Assembly: GCF_029813785.1 (NCBI RefSeq)
Contig: NZ_JARVKY010000014.1
Location: 150,908 to 214,907 of the forward strand
DNA from: Streptomyces sp. DH41
GTDB lineage: Bacteria; Actinomycetota; Actinomycetes; Streptomycetales; Streptomycetaceae
DNA length: 64,000 nt
Reading direction: 5' to 3'
Position numbers and translations under genes: made by a program
Shown: positions 8,301 to 15,649 of the stretch, piece after piece
Layout: each line of letters starts with the position of its first letter
Position numbering within the stretch: position 1 is the stretch's first letter
The notes under the pieces: model-generated
Told to the model about the DNA's origin: nothing
What the model saw: the letters and a program-made list of their open reading frames with translations, nothing else
The model's database searches: none

Positions 8301-8854
8301 AGGGCGTCGCCGTAGACCTCCCGCCAGGGGGCGAGGAGCCGGGCCGCGCGGTCGGGGCGGCCTGCGGTGAGGGCCCGGCCGACGTCGGAGTCGGGGCCGA
8401 GCAGGACGGTCAGGCCGTCGGCGCGGTTGTCGGCCCAGGGCAGCAGGGGGGTGCCCGTCGCCGTGTGGGCGGCGGAGACGAGGCGGCACAGGTCCGCCCA
8501 GCCGCGGGCGCCGTCCCGGGCGAGGAAGGTCACCCGGGGGGCCGACTCGTCGACGAAGGCGCCGCCGCGCACGGGGGCGCGGCGCCGGTCCCGGCGCACG
8601 GAGGTCTCGGTGCGGTCCGCTTCGGGCTCGGGGGCGGCCACCGCCAGCTCGGCGCCGAACAGCGGACGGATGCCCGCCTTCGCGCAGGCCTTGGCGAAGC
8701 GGACCGTGCCCGCGAGGGTGTCGCGGTCGGTGAGGGCGAGGGCGTCCATGCCCCGCTCGGCGGCGCGCTCGGCCAGCCGCTCCGGGTGGGAGGCGCCGTA
8801 GCGGGCGGAGAACCCGGAGACGGTGCGCAGATGCGTGAAACCCGGCACACGCAC
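5300..8854 (-). CDS. dnaE2: Error-prone DNA polymerase III alpha subunit DnaE2
   Basis: 1184 residues, normal for DnaE2. The N-terminal PHP region begins FTHLRTVSGFSARYG, where the metal-binding H-x-H of active PHP domains is H-L-R, so this domain is probably structural. The polymerase core carries PDIDIDVESARR (catalytic aspartates), then the PLKDTYGVVVFHEQ and FCKAHAVAFAV segments, and the C-terminus holds an OB-fold (VLVAGAKAATQTPP). It performs translesion synthesis after DNA damage. GTG 8854 has GGGAGG a few bases upstream. A LexA box lies 30 bp upstream, and the next gene is an ImuB-like partner. No imuA-like gene is visible beside it. Confidence 0.96.
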   Translation of the reverse strand: MRVPGFTHLRTVSGFSARYGASHPERLAERAAERGMDALALTDRDTLAGTVRFAKACAKAGIRPLFGAELAVAAPEPEADRTETSVRRDRRRAPVRGGAFVDESAPRVTFLARDGARGWADLCRLVSAAHTATGTPLLPWADNRADGLTVLLGPDSDVGRALTAGRPDRAARLLAPWREVYGDALRLEAVWHGREGTGPGSLRLAARTVGFAAEQGVRPVIGNAVRYADPGQGQVADVLDAARRLVPIGATEELDSGEAWLKDADAMRHAAERVVEAAGFRREVAHRLLEQTRATAAECLVDPEDDLGMGAVHFPEPHLVGAGRRTAQRALASRAAAGMVRRGYDRSPGARHYWERMHHELDIIAHHGFASYFLTVAQVVDDVRDMGIRVAARGSGAGSLVNHLLGIAHADPVEHGLLMERFLSRERVVLPDIDIDVESARRLEVYRAIIGRFGTERVATVAMPETYRVRHAIRDVGAALSMDPAEIDRLAKSFPHIRARDARAALEELPELRELAGEKERYGKLWELVEGLDALPRGVAMHPCGVLLSDASLLSRTPVMPTSGEGFPMAQFDKDDVEDLGLLKLDVLGVRMQSAMAHAVAEVKRASGTEVDLDAVPDGDPETYRMIRSAETLGCFQIESPGQRDLVGRLQPATFHDLVVDISLFRPGPVAADMVRPFIEARHGRAPVRYPHDDLSEPLKDTYGVVVFHEQIIDIVDIMTGCGRGEADRVRRGLSDPQAQGRIKVWFAQHATANGYDAETIQRTWEIVEAFGSYGFCKAHAVAFAVPTYQSAWLKAHHPAAFYAGLLTHDPGMYPKRLLLADARRRGVPILPLDVNKSGVAHRIELVSESRVWGLRLALCDVHGISEAEAERIAGGQPYASLLDFWERARPSRPLAGRLAQVGALDAFGANRRDLQLHLTELHRGARAGRGDQLPLSGGRRTAPAGLPDLTSAEKLSAELGVLSMDASRNLMDDHRTFLNELGVMSAKRLRDARHGETVLVAGAKAATQTPPIRSGRRVIFSTLDDGTGLVDLAFFDDSHDACAHTVFHSWLLLVRGVVQRRGPRSLSVVGSAVWNLADLLEVRREEGLEGVAALLAGTAETGGTSEAGGTRGDGSGDGPARRRLAGSDGQPAPTGSAAQDPMEQRRIRMSTGYEMHPWADLRPAGEGPAVGRKLWHQSPGSAG

Positions 8855-8883
8855 CTCCCGAACTCATGAACCGACGCCTTATC

Positions 8884-8895
8884 GAACGTCTGTTC
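8884..8895. promoter_or_regulatory. LexA (SOS) box upstream of dnaE2
   Basis: GAAC-GTCT-GTTC matches the actinobacterial/Gram-positive LexA box (GAAC N4 GTTC), preceded by TC as in TCGAAC. It lies 30 bp before the dnaE2 start in the short divergent promoter region. LexA repression relieved by DNA damage is the expected control. Confidence 0.85.
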
Positions 8896-9000
8896 CCAAC
8901 TACCTCACCCCCACCATAGACCAATTTTCGAATACGTGTACGACATCCGTTCGGACCCGCCCCACCTGCGCGAACACCCTCCGACCCGGACCGTGGGGAC

Positions 9001-10059
9001 ATGTCGCACACCCCAGGCACCGGCACCCGGAGCGTCTCCTTCCGCGACGAGGTGAAGGACGCCGTCACCCCGCGGGCCACCCTGCTCGTGCTCGGCGTGA
9101 TCGCGCTCCAGCTGCTGTTCATCGCCTCCTACGTGGGCGCGCTGCACGACCCGAAGCCGAAGGACGTGCCCTTCGGGGTGGTCGCGCCCCCGGCGGCGGC
9201 CGAGCAGACGGTGAGCAGGCTGGAGCGGCTGCCCGGGTCACCACTGGATCCGCGCGCGGTGACCGACGCGGCGAGCGCCCGGCAGCAGATCGAGGACCGG
9301 GAGATCGACGGCGCCCTGGTCCTCGACCCCTCCGGCCCCACCGACACCCTGCTGGTCGCCTCCGGCGGCGGCACCGTCCTCGCCACCACCCTGGAGAGCC
9401 TCGTCACCAAGGTGGAGCGGGGCCAGGGCCGCACGGTACGGACCGTCGACGTGGCCCCGGCCTCACCCCACGACTTCGACGGGCTGTCGTCGTTCTACCT
9501 GGTCGTGGGCTGGTGCGTCGGCGGCTATCTGTGCGCCTCCATCCTGGCGATCAGCACCGGCGCCCGGCCGGCCAACCCGCACCGCGCGGCGATCCGGCTG
9601 ATCGTGATGGCCCTGGTGTCGATCGCCGGCGGACTTGGCGGCGCGGTGATCGTCGGGCCGATCCTCGGCGCGCTGCCCGGCAGCGTGGTGGACCTGTGGG
9701 GGCTCGGCGCGCTGATCACCTTCGCGGTGGGCGCCGCCACGCTCGCCCTTCAGGGCGTCTTCGGGATCGTCGGCATCGGGCTGGCGATCCTGCTGGTGGT
9801 GGTCGCGGGCAACCCGAGCGCGGGCGGCGCCTTCCCGCTGCCGATGCTGCCGCCGTTCTGGAAGGAGATCGGCCCGTGGCTGCCGCCGGGCGCGGGCACC
9901 TGGGCGGCCCGCTCGATCGCCTACTTCAAGGGCAACGACACGACCGTCTCCCTGCTGGCGCTGTGGGCGTGGGCGGTCGCGGGGACCGTGATCACGGTGC
10001 TGGCGTCCGTGCTGCGCCTCAGGCGGCAGGAGGCGGAACTGCCCACCCGGGCCGGCTGA
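9001..10059 (+). CDS. ABC-2/YhgE-type integral membrane protein
   Basis: A 352-residue protein with the Pip/YhgE-DUF3533 layout: a basic N-terminus, one TM helix (about 28-48), a large extracytoplasmic domain (about 50-160), then five or six TM helices (about 165-335) and a basic C-terminus (LRLRRQEAE). Related proteins are ABC-2-like exporter permeases or phage-receptor-type membrane proteins. No ATPase gene is adjacent, so the partner is unknown. It is divergent from dnaE2; only GGGG is present upstream as a weak RBS, and the promoter overlaps the SOS region. Confidence 0.75.
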   Translation: MSHTPGTGTRSVSFRDEVKDAVTPRATLLVLGVIALQLLFIASYVGALHDPKPKDVPFGVVAPPAAAEQTVSRLERLPGSPLDPRAVTDAASARQQIEDREIDGALVLDPSGPTDTLLVASGGGTVLATTLESLVTKVERGQGRTVRTVDVAPASPHDFDGLSSFYLVVGWCVGGYLCASILAISTGARPANPHRAAIRLIVMALVSIAGGLGGAVIVGPILGALPGSVVDLWGLGALITFAVGAATLALQGVFGIVGIGLAILLVVVAGNPSAGGAFPLPMLPPFWKEIGPWLPPGAGTWAARSIAYFKGNDTTVSLLALWAWAVAGTVITVLASVLRLRRQEAELPTRAG

Positions 10060-10063
10060 TCCT

Positions 10064-10163
10064 CCGTACGCACGCGGAAGTCCCCGCGCCGTACGCACGC
10101 GGAAGTCCCCGCGCCGTACGCACCCCGGACACCCCGCGCCGTACGCACGCGGAAGTCCCGCCC
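10064..10163. repeat. Four tandem 25-bp repeats
   Basis: Units begin at 10064, 10089, 10114 and 10139 and have the form CCGTACGCACGCGGAAGTCC plus CCGCG. Units 1 and 2 are identical; unit 3 has diverged (CACCCCGGACACCCC); unit 4 merges into the left arm of the terminator at 10152-10185. The array sits between convergent genes and does not look coding. Confidence 0.9.
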
Positions 10164-10185
10164 CTCGCGCGCGGGACGGGACTTC
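10152..10185. terminator. Hairpin terminator built on the last repeat unit
   Basis: GAAGTCCCG (10152-10160) pairs with CGGGACTTC (10177-10185); outward extension by GCG/TGC is nearly complementary. It lies between the membrane protein gene and the convergent protease gene. The left arm belongs to the 25-bp repeat array, so several upstream copies of that arm could compete for the single right arm. Confidence 0.7.
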
Positions 10186-10205
10186 TGCCTGCGGTGTGTG
10201 TGCGC

Positions 10206-11288
10206 TCAGCCGATCTGCGTACCGGTGGCCGACAGGGCCTCCGTCACCGGCTGGAAGAAGGTCTCGCCGCCCGAGGTGCAGTCGCCGCTGCCGCCGGAGG
10301 TGAGGCCGACCGCCTGGTCGCCCGAGAAGAGCGAGCCGCCGCTGTCGCCGGGCTCGGCGCAGACGTCGGTCTGGATCAGGCCGTTGACGATGTCGCCGCT
10401 GCCGTAGTTCACGGTGGCGTCCAGGCCGGTGACCGTGCCGGAGTGCACCTGGGTGGTGGAGCCGCTGCGGGTCACCTCCATGCCGACGGTGGCGTCGGTG
10501 GCACCCGAGATGGCCTGCGAGGAGCCGTCGTACAGGTTGACCTCGCTCGGGTGGTCGACCTCGGCGGTGTACTTGACCAGGCCGTAGTCGTTGTCCGGGA
10601 AGCTGGACACCTCGTTCTCGCCGATCACGTTCCCGGAGGAGTCCGACCAGCTCGTGATGCCCTCGGTGCAGTGACCGGCGGTGATGAAGTACGGCTCGCC
10701 GCCCTTGGTCACGTTGAAGCCGAGGGAGCAGCGGCCGCCGTTTCCGGTGATGGCGTCGCCGCCCGCGACGAAGGGCTTGTACTCACCCTTGGTCCGCTTG
10801 AGCTCGGCCTTGGCGCCCAGCCCGTCGACCACCTTGGTCAGCTTGGCCCACTCGGCCTCGGAGACCGTGCGGTCGGCGGTGACGACGACCTTGTTGGTGG
10901 TCGGGTCGGTCGCCCAGGAGGTGCCCGGGATGGTGGCGTCCTCGGTGAGGGTGGCGCGCGCGCTCTTCAGCTCGGCGAGCGAGTGCTCGACGACTCTCGC
11001 CTCGGCGCCGGCCTCCTCGACGGTCTGCGCGGCGTCCTCGTCGAGCACGTTGACCACGAGGCTCTTCGCCTGCGCGTCGTAGTACGTGCCCGCCGCGTCG
11101 GTGCCGAGGTCGCCGAGCAGCGTGGAGGCGAGCTTTCCGGCCGCCGTGACCGAGAGGGTCTCGGGTGCGGTGGCCTGCGGGGCCTCGCTGGCGTTCGCAG
11201 TCTGGAAGGTGACTCCCGCGGCGACCAGTGCGGTGATTCCCGCACCTACTACCGCGGCACGCCGCCTGGGTATGCGTCGGTGCTTCAA
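10206..11288 (-). CDS. Secreted S1-family (streptogrisin/alpha-lytic type) serine protease, long form
   Basis: A 360-residue preproprotein. The signal peptide (about 1-33) follows a twin-arginine-rich start (MKHRRIPRRRAAVV) and ends near NAS. A prodomain (about 35-170) contains the alpha-lytic protease pro-region pattern. The mature chymotrypsin-fold enzyme starts near AITGNGGRCSLGFNV. The triad is visible: His in FITAGHC, Asp in DNDYGLV, Ser in EPGDSGGSLFS. Six cysteines fit three disulphides. TTG 11288 is used because GGAGG lies 7 nt upstream. It should be a secreted endopeptidase with chymotrypsin- or SGPD-like specificity. A closely related, shorter protease follows upstream in the same orientation. 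Confidence 0.93.
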   Translation of the reverse strand: MKHRRIPRRRAAVVGAGITALVAAGVTFQTANASEAPQATAPETLSVTAAGKLASTLLGDLGTDAAGTYYDAQAKSLVVNVLDEDAAQTVEEAGAEARVVEHSLAELKSARATLTEDATIPGTSWATDPTTNKVVVTADRTVSEAEWAKLTKVVDGLGAKAELKRTKGEYKPFVAGGDAITGNGGRCSLGFNVTKGGEPYFITAGHCTEGITSWSDSSGNVIGENEVSSFPDNDYGLVKYTAEVDHPSEVNLYDGSSQAISGATDATVGMEVTRSGSTTQVHSGTVTGLDATVNYGSGDIVNGLIQTDVCAEPGDSGGSLFSGDQAVGLTSGGSGDCTSGGETFFQPVTEALSATGTQIG

Positions 11289-11713
11289 CTCACGTCCTCC
11301 TGTGGGGGGTCGGCCCGGGAAGTTGTGGGGACCTCACGGGCCGGAAGGCTGGTTGACGAGCGCTAACTCTTCCAAGCCCACAGGGGGCACACAAGGTCGA
11401 CTTCAGGACGTGCGCACGACAACTTCAGTGCGTACACACGTCCTTCACCATTCATGTCGCTTCCAGCAGGATTCGCGGAGCGAACACTCCAGCAAACGCT
11501 ACGGGCGAGTAACCGGCGACCGGTCGACCAGGTCCAGCCCTGTCTGAAAACCGCCTCTTGCGTACCGTCCTTCATATGTGCGTCTACACGCGGTGGTGGC
11601 GGCGGTGACGGCACCCGGACCCTTGCCCGGGCCCGGGCAAGGGGGAGCCCCCGCACACCGGTCGGTGTGCGGGGGCTCGTCGTGCCGCTGGCTGCGCTTC
11701 GGTGGACGGACGC
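11289..11713. other. Intergenic region between the two protease genes
   Basis: A 425-bp region with no convincing gene; the ORFs in it are short, repetitive and lack RBS. It holds the promoter of the long protease (minus strand, near 11300-11450, a less GC-rich stretch) and two strong hairpins near 11621-11678 that terminate the shorter protease gene. Confidence 0.6.
11621..11678 (-). terminator. Double hairpin terminator
   Basis: Two adjacent perfect hairpins. The first in the + sense is the 22-bp palindrome CCTTGCCCGGG/CCCGGGCAAGG (11621-11642). The second has 15-bp arms (GAGCCCCCGCACACC at 11645-11659, complement at 11664-11678) and a 4-nt loop. They lie 36 nt downstream of the stop of the shorter protease gene. 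Confidence 0.85.
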
Positions 11714-12619
11714 TCAGTAGACGCTGACACCGTAGGCGTTCAGGGCCTCCGTGACCGGCTGGAAGAACGTCGTACCGCCGGAGGAGCAGTTGCCGCTGCC
11801 GCCGGAGGTCAGACCGTACGCGGTGCCGTTGCTGCCGTAGAGCGAGCCACCGGAGTCGCCGGGCTCGGCGCAGACAGTGGTCTGGATCAGCCCGCCGACG
11901 ACGTCGCCGCCGCCGTAGTTGACGGTGGCGTTCAGGGCGGTGACCCGGCCGCTGTGCGTGCCGGTGGTGGAACCGTCACGCAGGACGGTGGTGCCCACGC
12001 TCGGGGTGGCCGCGCGGGTGATGTCCACGCCGTTCGCGGTGCCGGGCCTGCTGACCGACCCCGAGTACCGCACGATGCCGTAGTCGTTGCCCGGGAAGCT
12101 GGAGCCGGCCGTCGAGCCGATGACCGAGGTGCGCCCGGAGTTCGAGTACCAGGTGCCCGCGCCGTCGGTGCAGTGACCGGCGGTCAGGAAGTACTGGGTG
12201 CCGCTGCTGCTGCGGACGTTGAAGCCGAGGGAGCACCGCCCGCTGTTCGAGTAGATGGCGTCACCGCCCTGGATGAGCTTGTTGAACGTGCCGGGAGTGC
12301 GCTTGATCGTGAGCGCGCCGGCCTTGTCGCCGGCCTGCTCCTTGATCTTCGCGATCTCGGCCTGGGAGACCGTGCTGTCGACCGTGAGAAGCACCCGGCC
12401 GCTCTTGCTGTCGACGGCCCAGGCGGTGCCCGGGACGTCGGCCTTGAGTACCGCGCCGCTGGCACTGCCCAGTTCGGCGGCGGTGAAGGTGGCCGGGGTG
12501 GGTGCCGCGTTCGCGCTGGGGATCGCGATCGCGGCCGCGGCGACGAGGCCGGAGGAAACGGCGATCAGCCGGGTCCGTCTCGTGATGCCGCTGCGGGGGG
12601 TGGTGCGCTTGATCCTCAC
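11714..12619 (-). CDS. Secreted S1-family (streptogrisin B-like) serine protease, short form
   Basis: A 301-residue preproprotein from GTG 12619 (GGAGG 8 nt upstream). The signal peptide (about 1-38) ends SANA. A short prodomain (about 40-115) precedes a mature enzyme that starts near AIYSNSGRCSLGFNV. Triad: His in FLTAGHC, Asp in GNDYGIV, Ser in EPGDSGGSLYG. The mature domain is very similar to that of the neighbouring longer protease, including C-terminal SGGSGNCSSGG and FFQPVTEALNAYG, so the pair looks like a tandem duplication with prodomains of different length. It is expected to be an extracellular nutrient or developmental protease. The frame continues upstream to 12769 but that part is not protein-like. 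Confidence 0.94.
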   Translation of the reverse strand: MRIKRTTPRSGITRRTRLIAVSSGLVAAAAIAIPSANAAPTPATFTAAELGSASGAVLKADVPGTAWAVDSKSGRVLLTVDSTVSQAEIAKIKEQAGDKAGALTIKRTPGTFNKLIQGGDAIYSNSGRCSLGFNVRSSSGTQYFLTAGHCTDGAGTWYSNSGRTSVIGSTAGSSFPGNDYGIVRYSGSVSRPGTANGVDITRAATPSVGTTVLRDGSTTGTHSGRVTALNATVNYGGGDVVGGLIQTTVCAEPGDSGGSLYGSNGTAYGLTSGGSGNCSSGGTTFFQPVTEALNAYGVSVY

Positions 12620-12823
12620 TTTTCGTTCCTCCACAAAGGAAGTCGGGGGCCCTCTTGTGGGGTGGGGCCCGTGAGGCGCAGCCAGGGATGGACGTCCGGG
12701 TTCGGGATGCGTCGTGACCCTGACAAGCGCTGAGGTTGGAGTATTCGGCCGAACGACCGGTCGGCGCAAGAGTGCCTTTCGGCCGTCAATCTTTGAACGA
12801 CTTTCACCAACCCCCGGCGGACC

Positions 12824-13609
12824 TCAGCGCAGTTCGCGCTCCCCCGCCTCGATCCGGGCGTCCAGGGTGTTCCCCGGGGGCGGGAAGGGGCAGACGAAAT
12901 GGTCGGCGAACGCGCACGGCGGCAGCAGCGCGCGGTTGAAGTCGACCACCGTACGGCCCTCGGCGTCCGGCGCGGCCGGGCGCAGGAACCGGAAGCGGTA
13001 ACTGGTGCTCCCGCTGGTGGCGTCGGCGAAGACGGCCCACAGCGAGCCGTCCGCCTCGACGCCCACCTGAAGCGTGCGGTGCCGTCCGTCCAGGGTGAAG
13101 GCCAGCTCACCGCCGAGGCCGAGCCCGCGTTCCCGCCCGTCCGCGTTGGGCACCCGCACGCTGCGCGGCCCGGTGCCGTAAGGGGTGAAACGCCCCGGCA
13201 CCGACCAGCGCGGATCGTAGGGCGTGGCCGCGATGCCCCGGAACGCACGGCGTGCCCCGGCGGCCGGGTCGAAGTCGCGCACGCCCCAGGCGCCCTCGCG
13301 CAGCAGGACGACGATCCGTCGCTCGCCGCAGGCCACCCGGGCCGCGTTCGCCGGTCCCGGGTCGGCCGTGAGCCGTACCTCGCCGTCGAGGGGCCGCCCG
13401 TCCACGGTGAGCCGGTCCGCCCCGGTGGCCGTCAGCAGCACCGCGTCGCCGGCCGCCGTCCAACTCCCGGGGATGTCCGGAAGTTGCCCGTCCGGATAGT
13501 CCTCCAGCCAGTGGGTTCCGGTCAGCGCGAGCGGCCCGTAGGGCGCCGACACCGTCGCGATGCGCTGCTCGTGCCACCGCTTCCACTCGTCGGATGCGTC
13601 TGTCGTCAT
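12824..13609 (-). CDS. DUF1684 family protein
   Basis: A 261-residue soluble protein. It has the DUF1684 pattern throughout: N-terminal WKRWHEQRIATVSAPYGPLALTGTHWL, central FRGIAATPYDPRW, then GELAFTLDG, FADATSGSTSYRFRFL, and the conserved end VDFNRALLPPCAFADHFVCPFPPPGNTL...EAGE. No biochemical function is established for the family that I can name. There is no signal peptide, so it is probably cytoplasmic. It ends upstream of the short protease on the same strand, but the 204-bp gap suggests separate transcription. Confidence 0.85.
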   Translation of the reverse strand: MTTDASDEWKRWHEQRIATVSAPYGPLALTGTHWLEDYPDGQLPDIPGSWTAAGDAVLLTATGADRLTVDGRPLDGEVRLTADPGPANAARVACGERRIVVLLREGAWGVRDFDPAAGARRAFRGIAATPYDPRWSVPGRFTPYGTGPRSVRVPNADGRERGLGLGGELAFTLDGRHRTLQVGVEADGSLWAVFADATSGSTSYRFRFLRPAAPDAEGRTVVDFNRALLPPCAFADHFVCPFPPPGNTLDARIEAGERELR

Positions 13610-13636
13610 GGGGGCAACCCTCGCATGCCGGACACC

Positions 13637-14854
13637 TCAGCAGCTGCAGTCGCAGCCGCAGCCGTCGCAGCAGCCGTCCTCGCCCCCGCAGTTGCCGCAG
13701 CACTCGCAGCAGCTGCAGCAGTCACCGCACCCACCGCAGTCGCAGTTGGCGCATGTCCCCTCCTTGCGCTCCCCGCTCCAGGGGTCGTGGTAGGTGCCGC
13801 AGCACATCTGGCACGTACAGGCCAGCCCCAGCCACACGGCGCACCCCGCGAGCAGCCCGCGCCGGTCGCGGCGGGGCGGCTCCGGTGGCACCGGCGCACC
13901 GGGGCCGCCCGGAGCGCCCGGGGTGCCGGGCGGGGCGTAGGGATGGCTGCCGTGAGCACAGGAGACGGTGCCGAACGCGCGGTCGACGGAGGTGCCCAGC
14001 TCGTGCACGAGCAACCGGTGCACCAGCCGGCCATCCCCGCCGTGCCCTCCCGGGGAGACCCCGGACCCCCAGGCGACCTCGCGCAGTGCGAGCCGCACCC
14101 CGTGCACGGCGCCGTCGGCCAGCCGCCGGGCCTCCGTGAGCGAGGTCCCCGTGGCGGTGAGCGGGTTCCAGGCGCCCGACGCGGCGTCAGCCTCCTTGTC
14201 CTCCACGGCGTCGAGGAGGTGGGCGAGCCGGCCGAAGAGGCGCCCGGCCTCGGCGAGCGGCTCGGCGTTCTCCGGCCGCCCGGCGAGACGCGCGGTGTGC
14301 GCGAACGCGGCGGCGGTCGCGGTCTCGGTCGGCTCGGTGACGGTGAGCAGGGGCGTGCCGGGCCCGGCGAGCGCCTCGATGCCACCCTGCCGGTCCACGG
14401 CGTCGACCAGTACGGCGGTGTCGAACCCGACGGCGCCACCGCCGCGGGCGCCGGCGGCGTCCCAGCCCGTGGCGATCCGGCGGGCGGCCAGGGCCACCGG
14501 CCGCCGGGCCAGCATCCCGTCCCCGTCGGCGACGTGGTCGCGCACCTTGGCGGAGGCCAGCACCAGGGAGACGGCCGCCGCGAGCCGGGCGCCCTCACCG
14601 TGCGCGACGGACGCGGTGCGCATTCCGCGCAGTGGGCACGGCCCGGCCTTGCGCCGCCCGGCGCCCGTGCCGCCGCGGCCGGCCTGAGCCTCCGTCAAAA
14701 CCGATATGAGCAGCCCGTCATAGTTCGTCACGATCCGCGCGAACTGTCCGTGGTCCTTGCGCAGCGCGAGGCACAACCCGCACAAATGCGCCATCCACTG
14801 GCTCGTGAGGCTCTCTCCGAGCCGGTGCCTGCAAGGCCTGACGATTCCGAACAC
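13637..14854 (-). CDS. DUF5685-type protein with extreme cysteine-rich C-terminal tail
   Basis: A 405-residue protein from GTG 14854. The N-terminus (MFGIVRPCRHRLGESLTSQW then MAHLCGLCLALRKDHGQFAR) is the conserved DUF5685 start, with possible metal ligands C8, H10, C24 and C27. The middle (about 30-310) is mostly helical. After a Pro/Gly-rich linker comes a hydrophobic stretch with CTCQMCC, and the last 38 residues contain 17 cysteines interspersed with Gly, Asp and Asn. The tail looks like a metallothionein-like or metal-cluster scaffold; whether it binds zinc, copper or iron is unknown. No regulator or maturase is adjacent. Confidence 0.8.
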   Translation of the reverse strand: MFGIVRPCRHRLGESLTSQWMAHLCGLCLALRKDHGQFARIVTNYDGLLISVLTEAQAGRGGTGAGRRKAGPCPLRGMRTASVAHGEGARLAAAVSLVLASAKVRDHVADGDGMLARRPVALAARRIATGWDAAGARGGGAVGFDTAVLVDAVDRQGGIEALAGPGTPLLTVTEPTETATAAAFAHTARLAGRPENAEPLAEAGRLFGRLAHLLDAVEDKEADAASGAWNPLTATGTSLTEARRLADGAVHGVRLALREVAWGSGVSPGGHGGDGRLVHRLLVHELGTSVDRAFGTVSCAHGSHPYAPPGTPGAPGGPGAPVPPEPPRRDRRGLLAGCAVWLGLACTCQMCCGTYHDPWSGERKEGTCANCDCGGCGDCCSCCECCGNCGGEDGCCDGCGCDCSC

Positions 14855-15143
14855 GACATTCCCCCGTGTCTCGTACGACGCTGAGCTGCGGCATCGTATC
14901 GATCGTCGCGTTCACCCGTACGCACCCTCCCTCACCCGTCCGCCGGGAAGAATCATATTTCACTCACAGTCAGCATCCGTTTGGGAAACAACCCTTGGGA
15001 CACAAGGACTCTCGACGGATCCGCTGTGCACCAGTACCGTCACAAACCCCCCGGGCGGCGTCCATCCACTTGGCGCGACGTCCGCATCATGGATGACCAT
15101 AGGGATGCGGAAGCACGAAAGACCGCTGTGAGAGGAGGCGTCC

Positions 15144-15587
15144 ATGGGATCGGTACGCAAGGCGAGTGCGTGGCTCGGCCTCGTCGACGACAACGATGAC
15201 GAGCGTTACTACGACGACGACTACACCGAGGGCCCCGAGTCCCCGTCCCAGGACGCCTGGGTCACGGACCCGCGGGTGAGGGTGGCCACGGACGTGGCCG
15301 AGGAGAAGGGCCGCCGCATCGCCACGGTCACCCCGGATAGCTTCCGGGACGCACGTGCCATCGGCGAACTGTTCCGGGACGGCGTCCCGGTCATCGTGAA
15401 CCTGACGGCCATGGAGGGCTCCGACGCCAAGCGCGTGGTCGACTTCGCGGCCGGGCTGATCTTCGGCCTGCGCGGTTCGATCGAGCGGGTGTCCACCCGG
15501 GTGTTCCTGCTGAGCCCGGCCGACACCCAGGTCATCAGCGGCGAGCCGGCCGCGCACCGTTCCGACGGTTTCTTCAACCAGAGCTGA
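15144..15587 (+). CDS. SepF-family cell-division protein (paralog)
   Basis: A 147-residue protein. It has the SepF layout: a short amphipathic N-terminus (MGSVRKASAWLGL), an acidic DDNDDERYYDDDY linker, and a C-terminal SepF domain (about 55-147) with TPDSFRDARAIGELFRDGVPVIVNLTAME and VDFAAGLIFGLRG, ending in DTQVISGE. SepF anchors FtsZ to the membrane. It is not next to ftsZ, which lies elsewhere in Streptomyces, so this is a secondary SepF-like protein. RBS GAGAGGAGG precedes the ATG. From memory, S. coelicolor has three SepF homologues, one at the matching locus. Confidence 0.88.
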   Translation: MGSVRKASAWLGLVDDNDDERYYDDDYTEGPESPSQDAWVTDPRVRVATDVAEEKGRRIATVTPDSFRDARAIGELFRDGVPVIVNLTAMEGSDAKRVVDFAAGLIFGLRGSIERVSTRVFLLSPADTQVISGEPAAHRSDGFFNQS

Positions 15588-15616
15588 GGCGGGGCCGCGC
15601 ACCACGGCCCCGCCTC
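15586..15616. terminator. Hairpin terminator after the sepF-like gene
   Basis: An 11-bp perfect stem, GAGGCGGGGCC (15586-15596) with GGCCCCGCCTC (15606-15616), and a 9-nt loop. It begins within the sepF-like stop codon and lies between convergent genes, so it can serve both. Confidence 0.8.
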
Positions 15617-15649
15617 CCCCGCCGGCCCACCGGGTCCGCCGCCGGAGTC

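Noticed and set aside
10064..10163. Tandem 25-bp array considered as a CRISPR array
   Set aside because: Repeats are contiguous with no spacers and no cas genes are nearby.
11363..11656. Minus-strand 97-codon ORF between proteases
   Set aside because: Runs through terminator hairpins and the protease promoter and shows no family feature.
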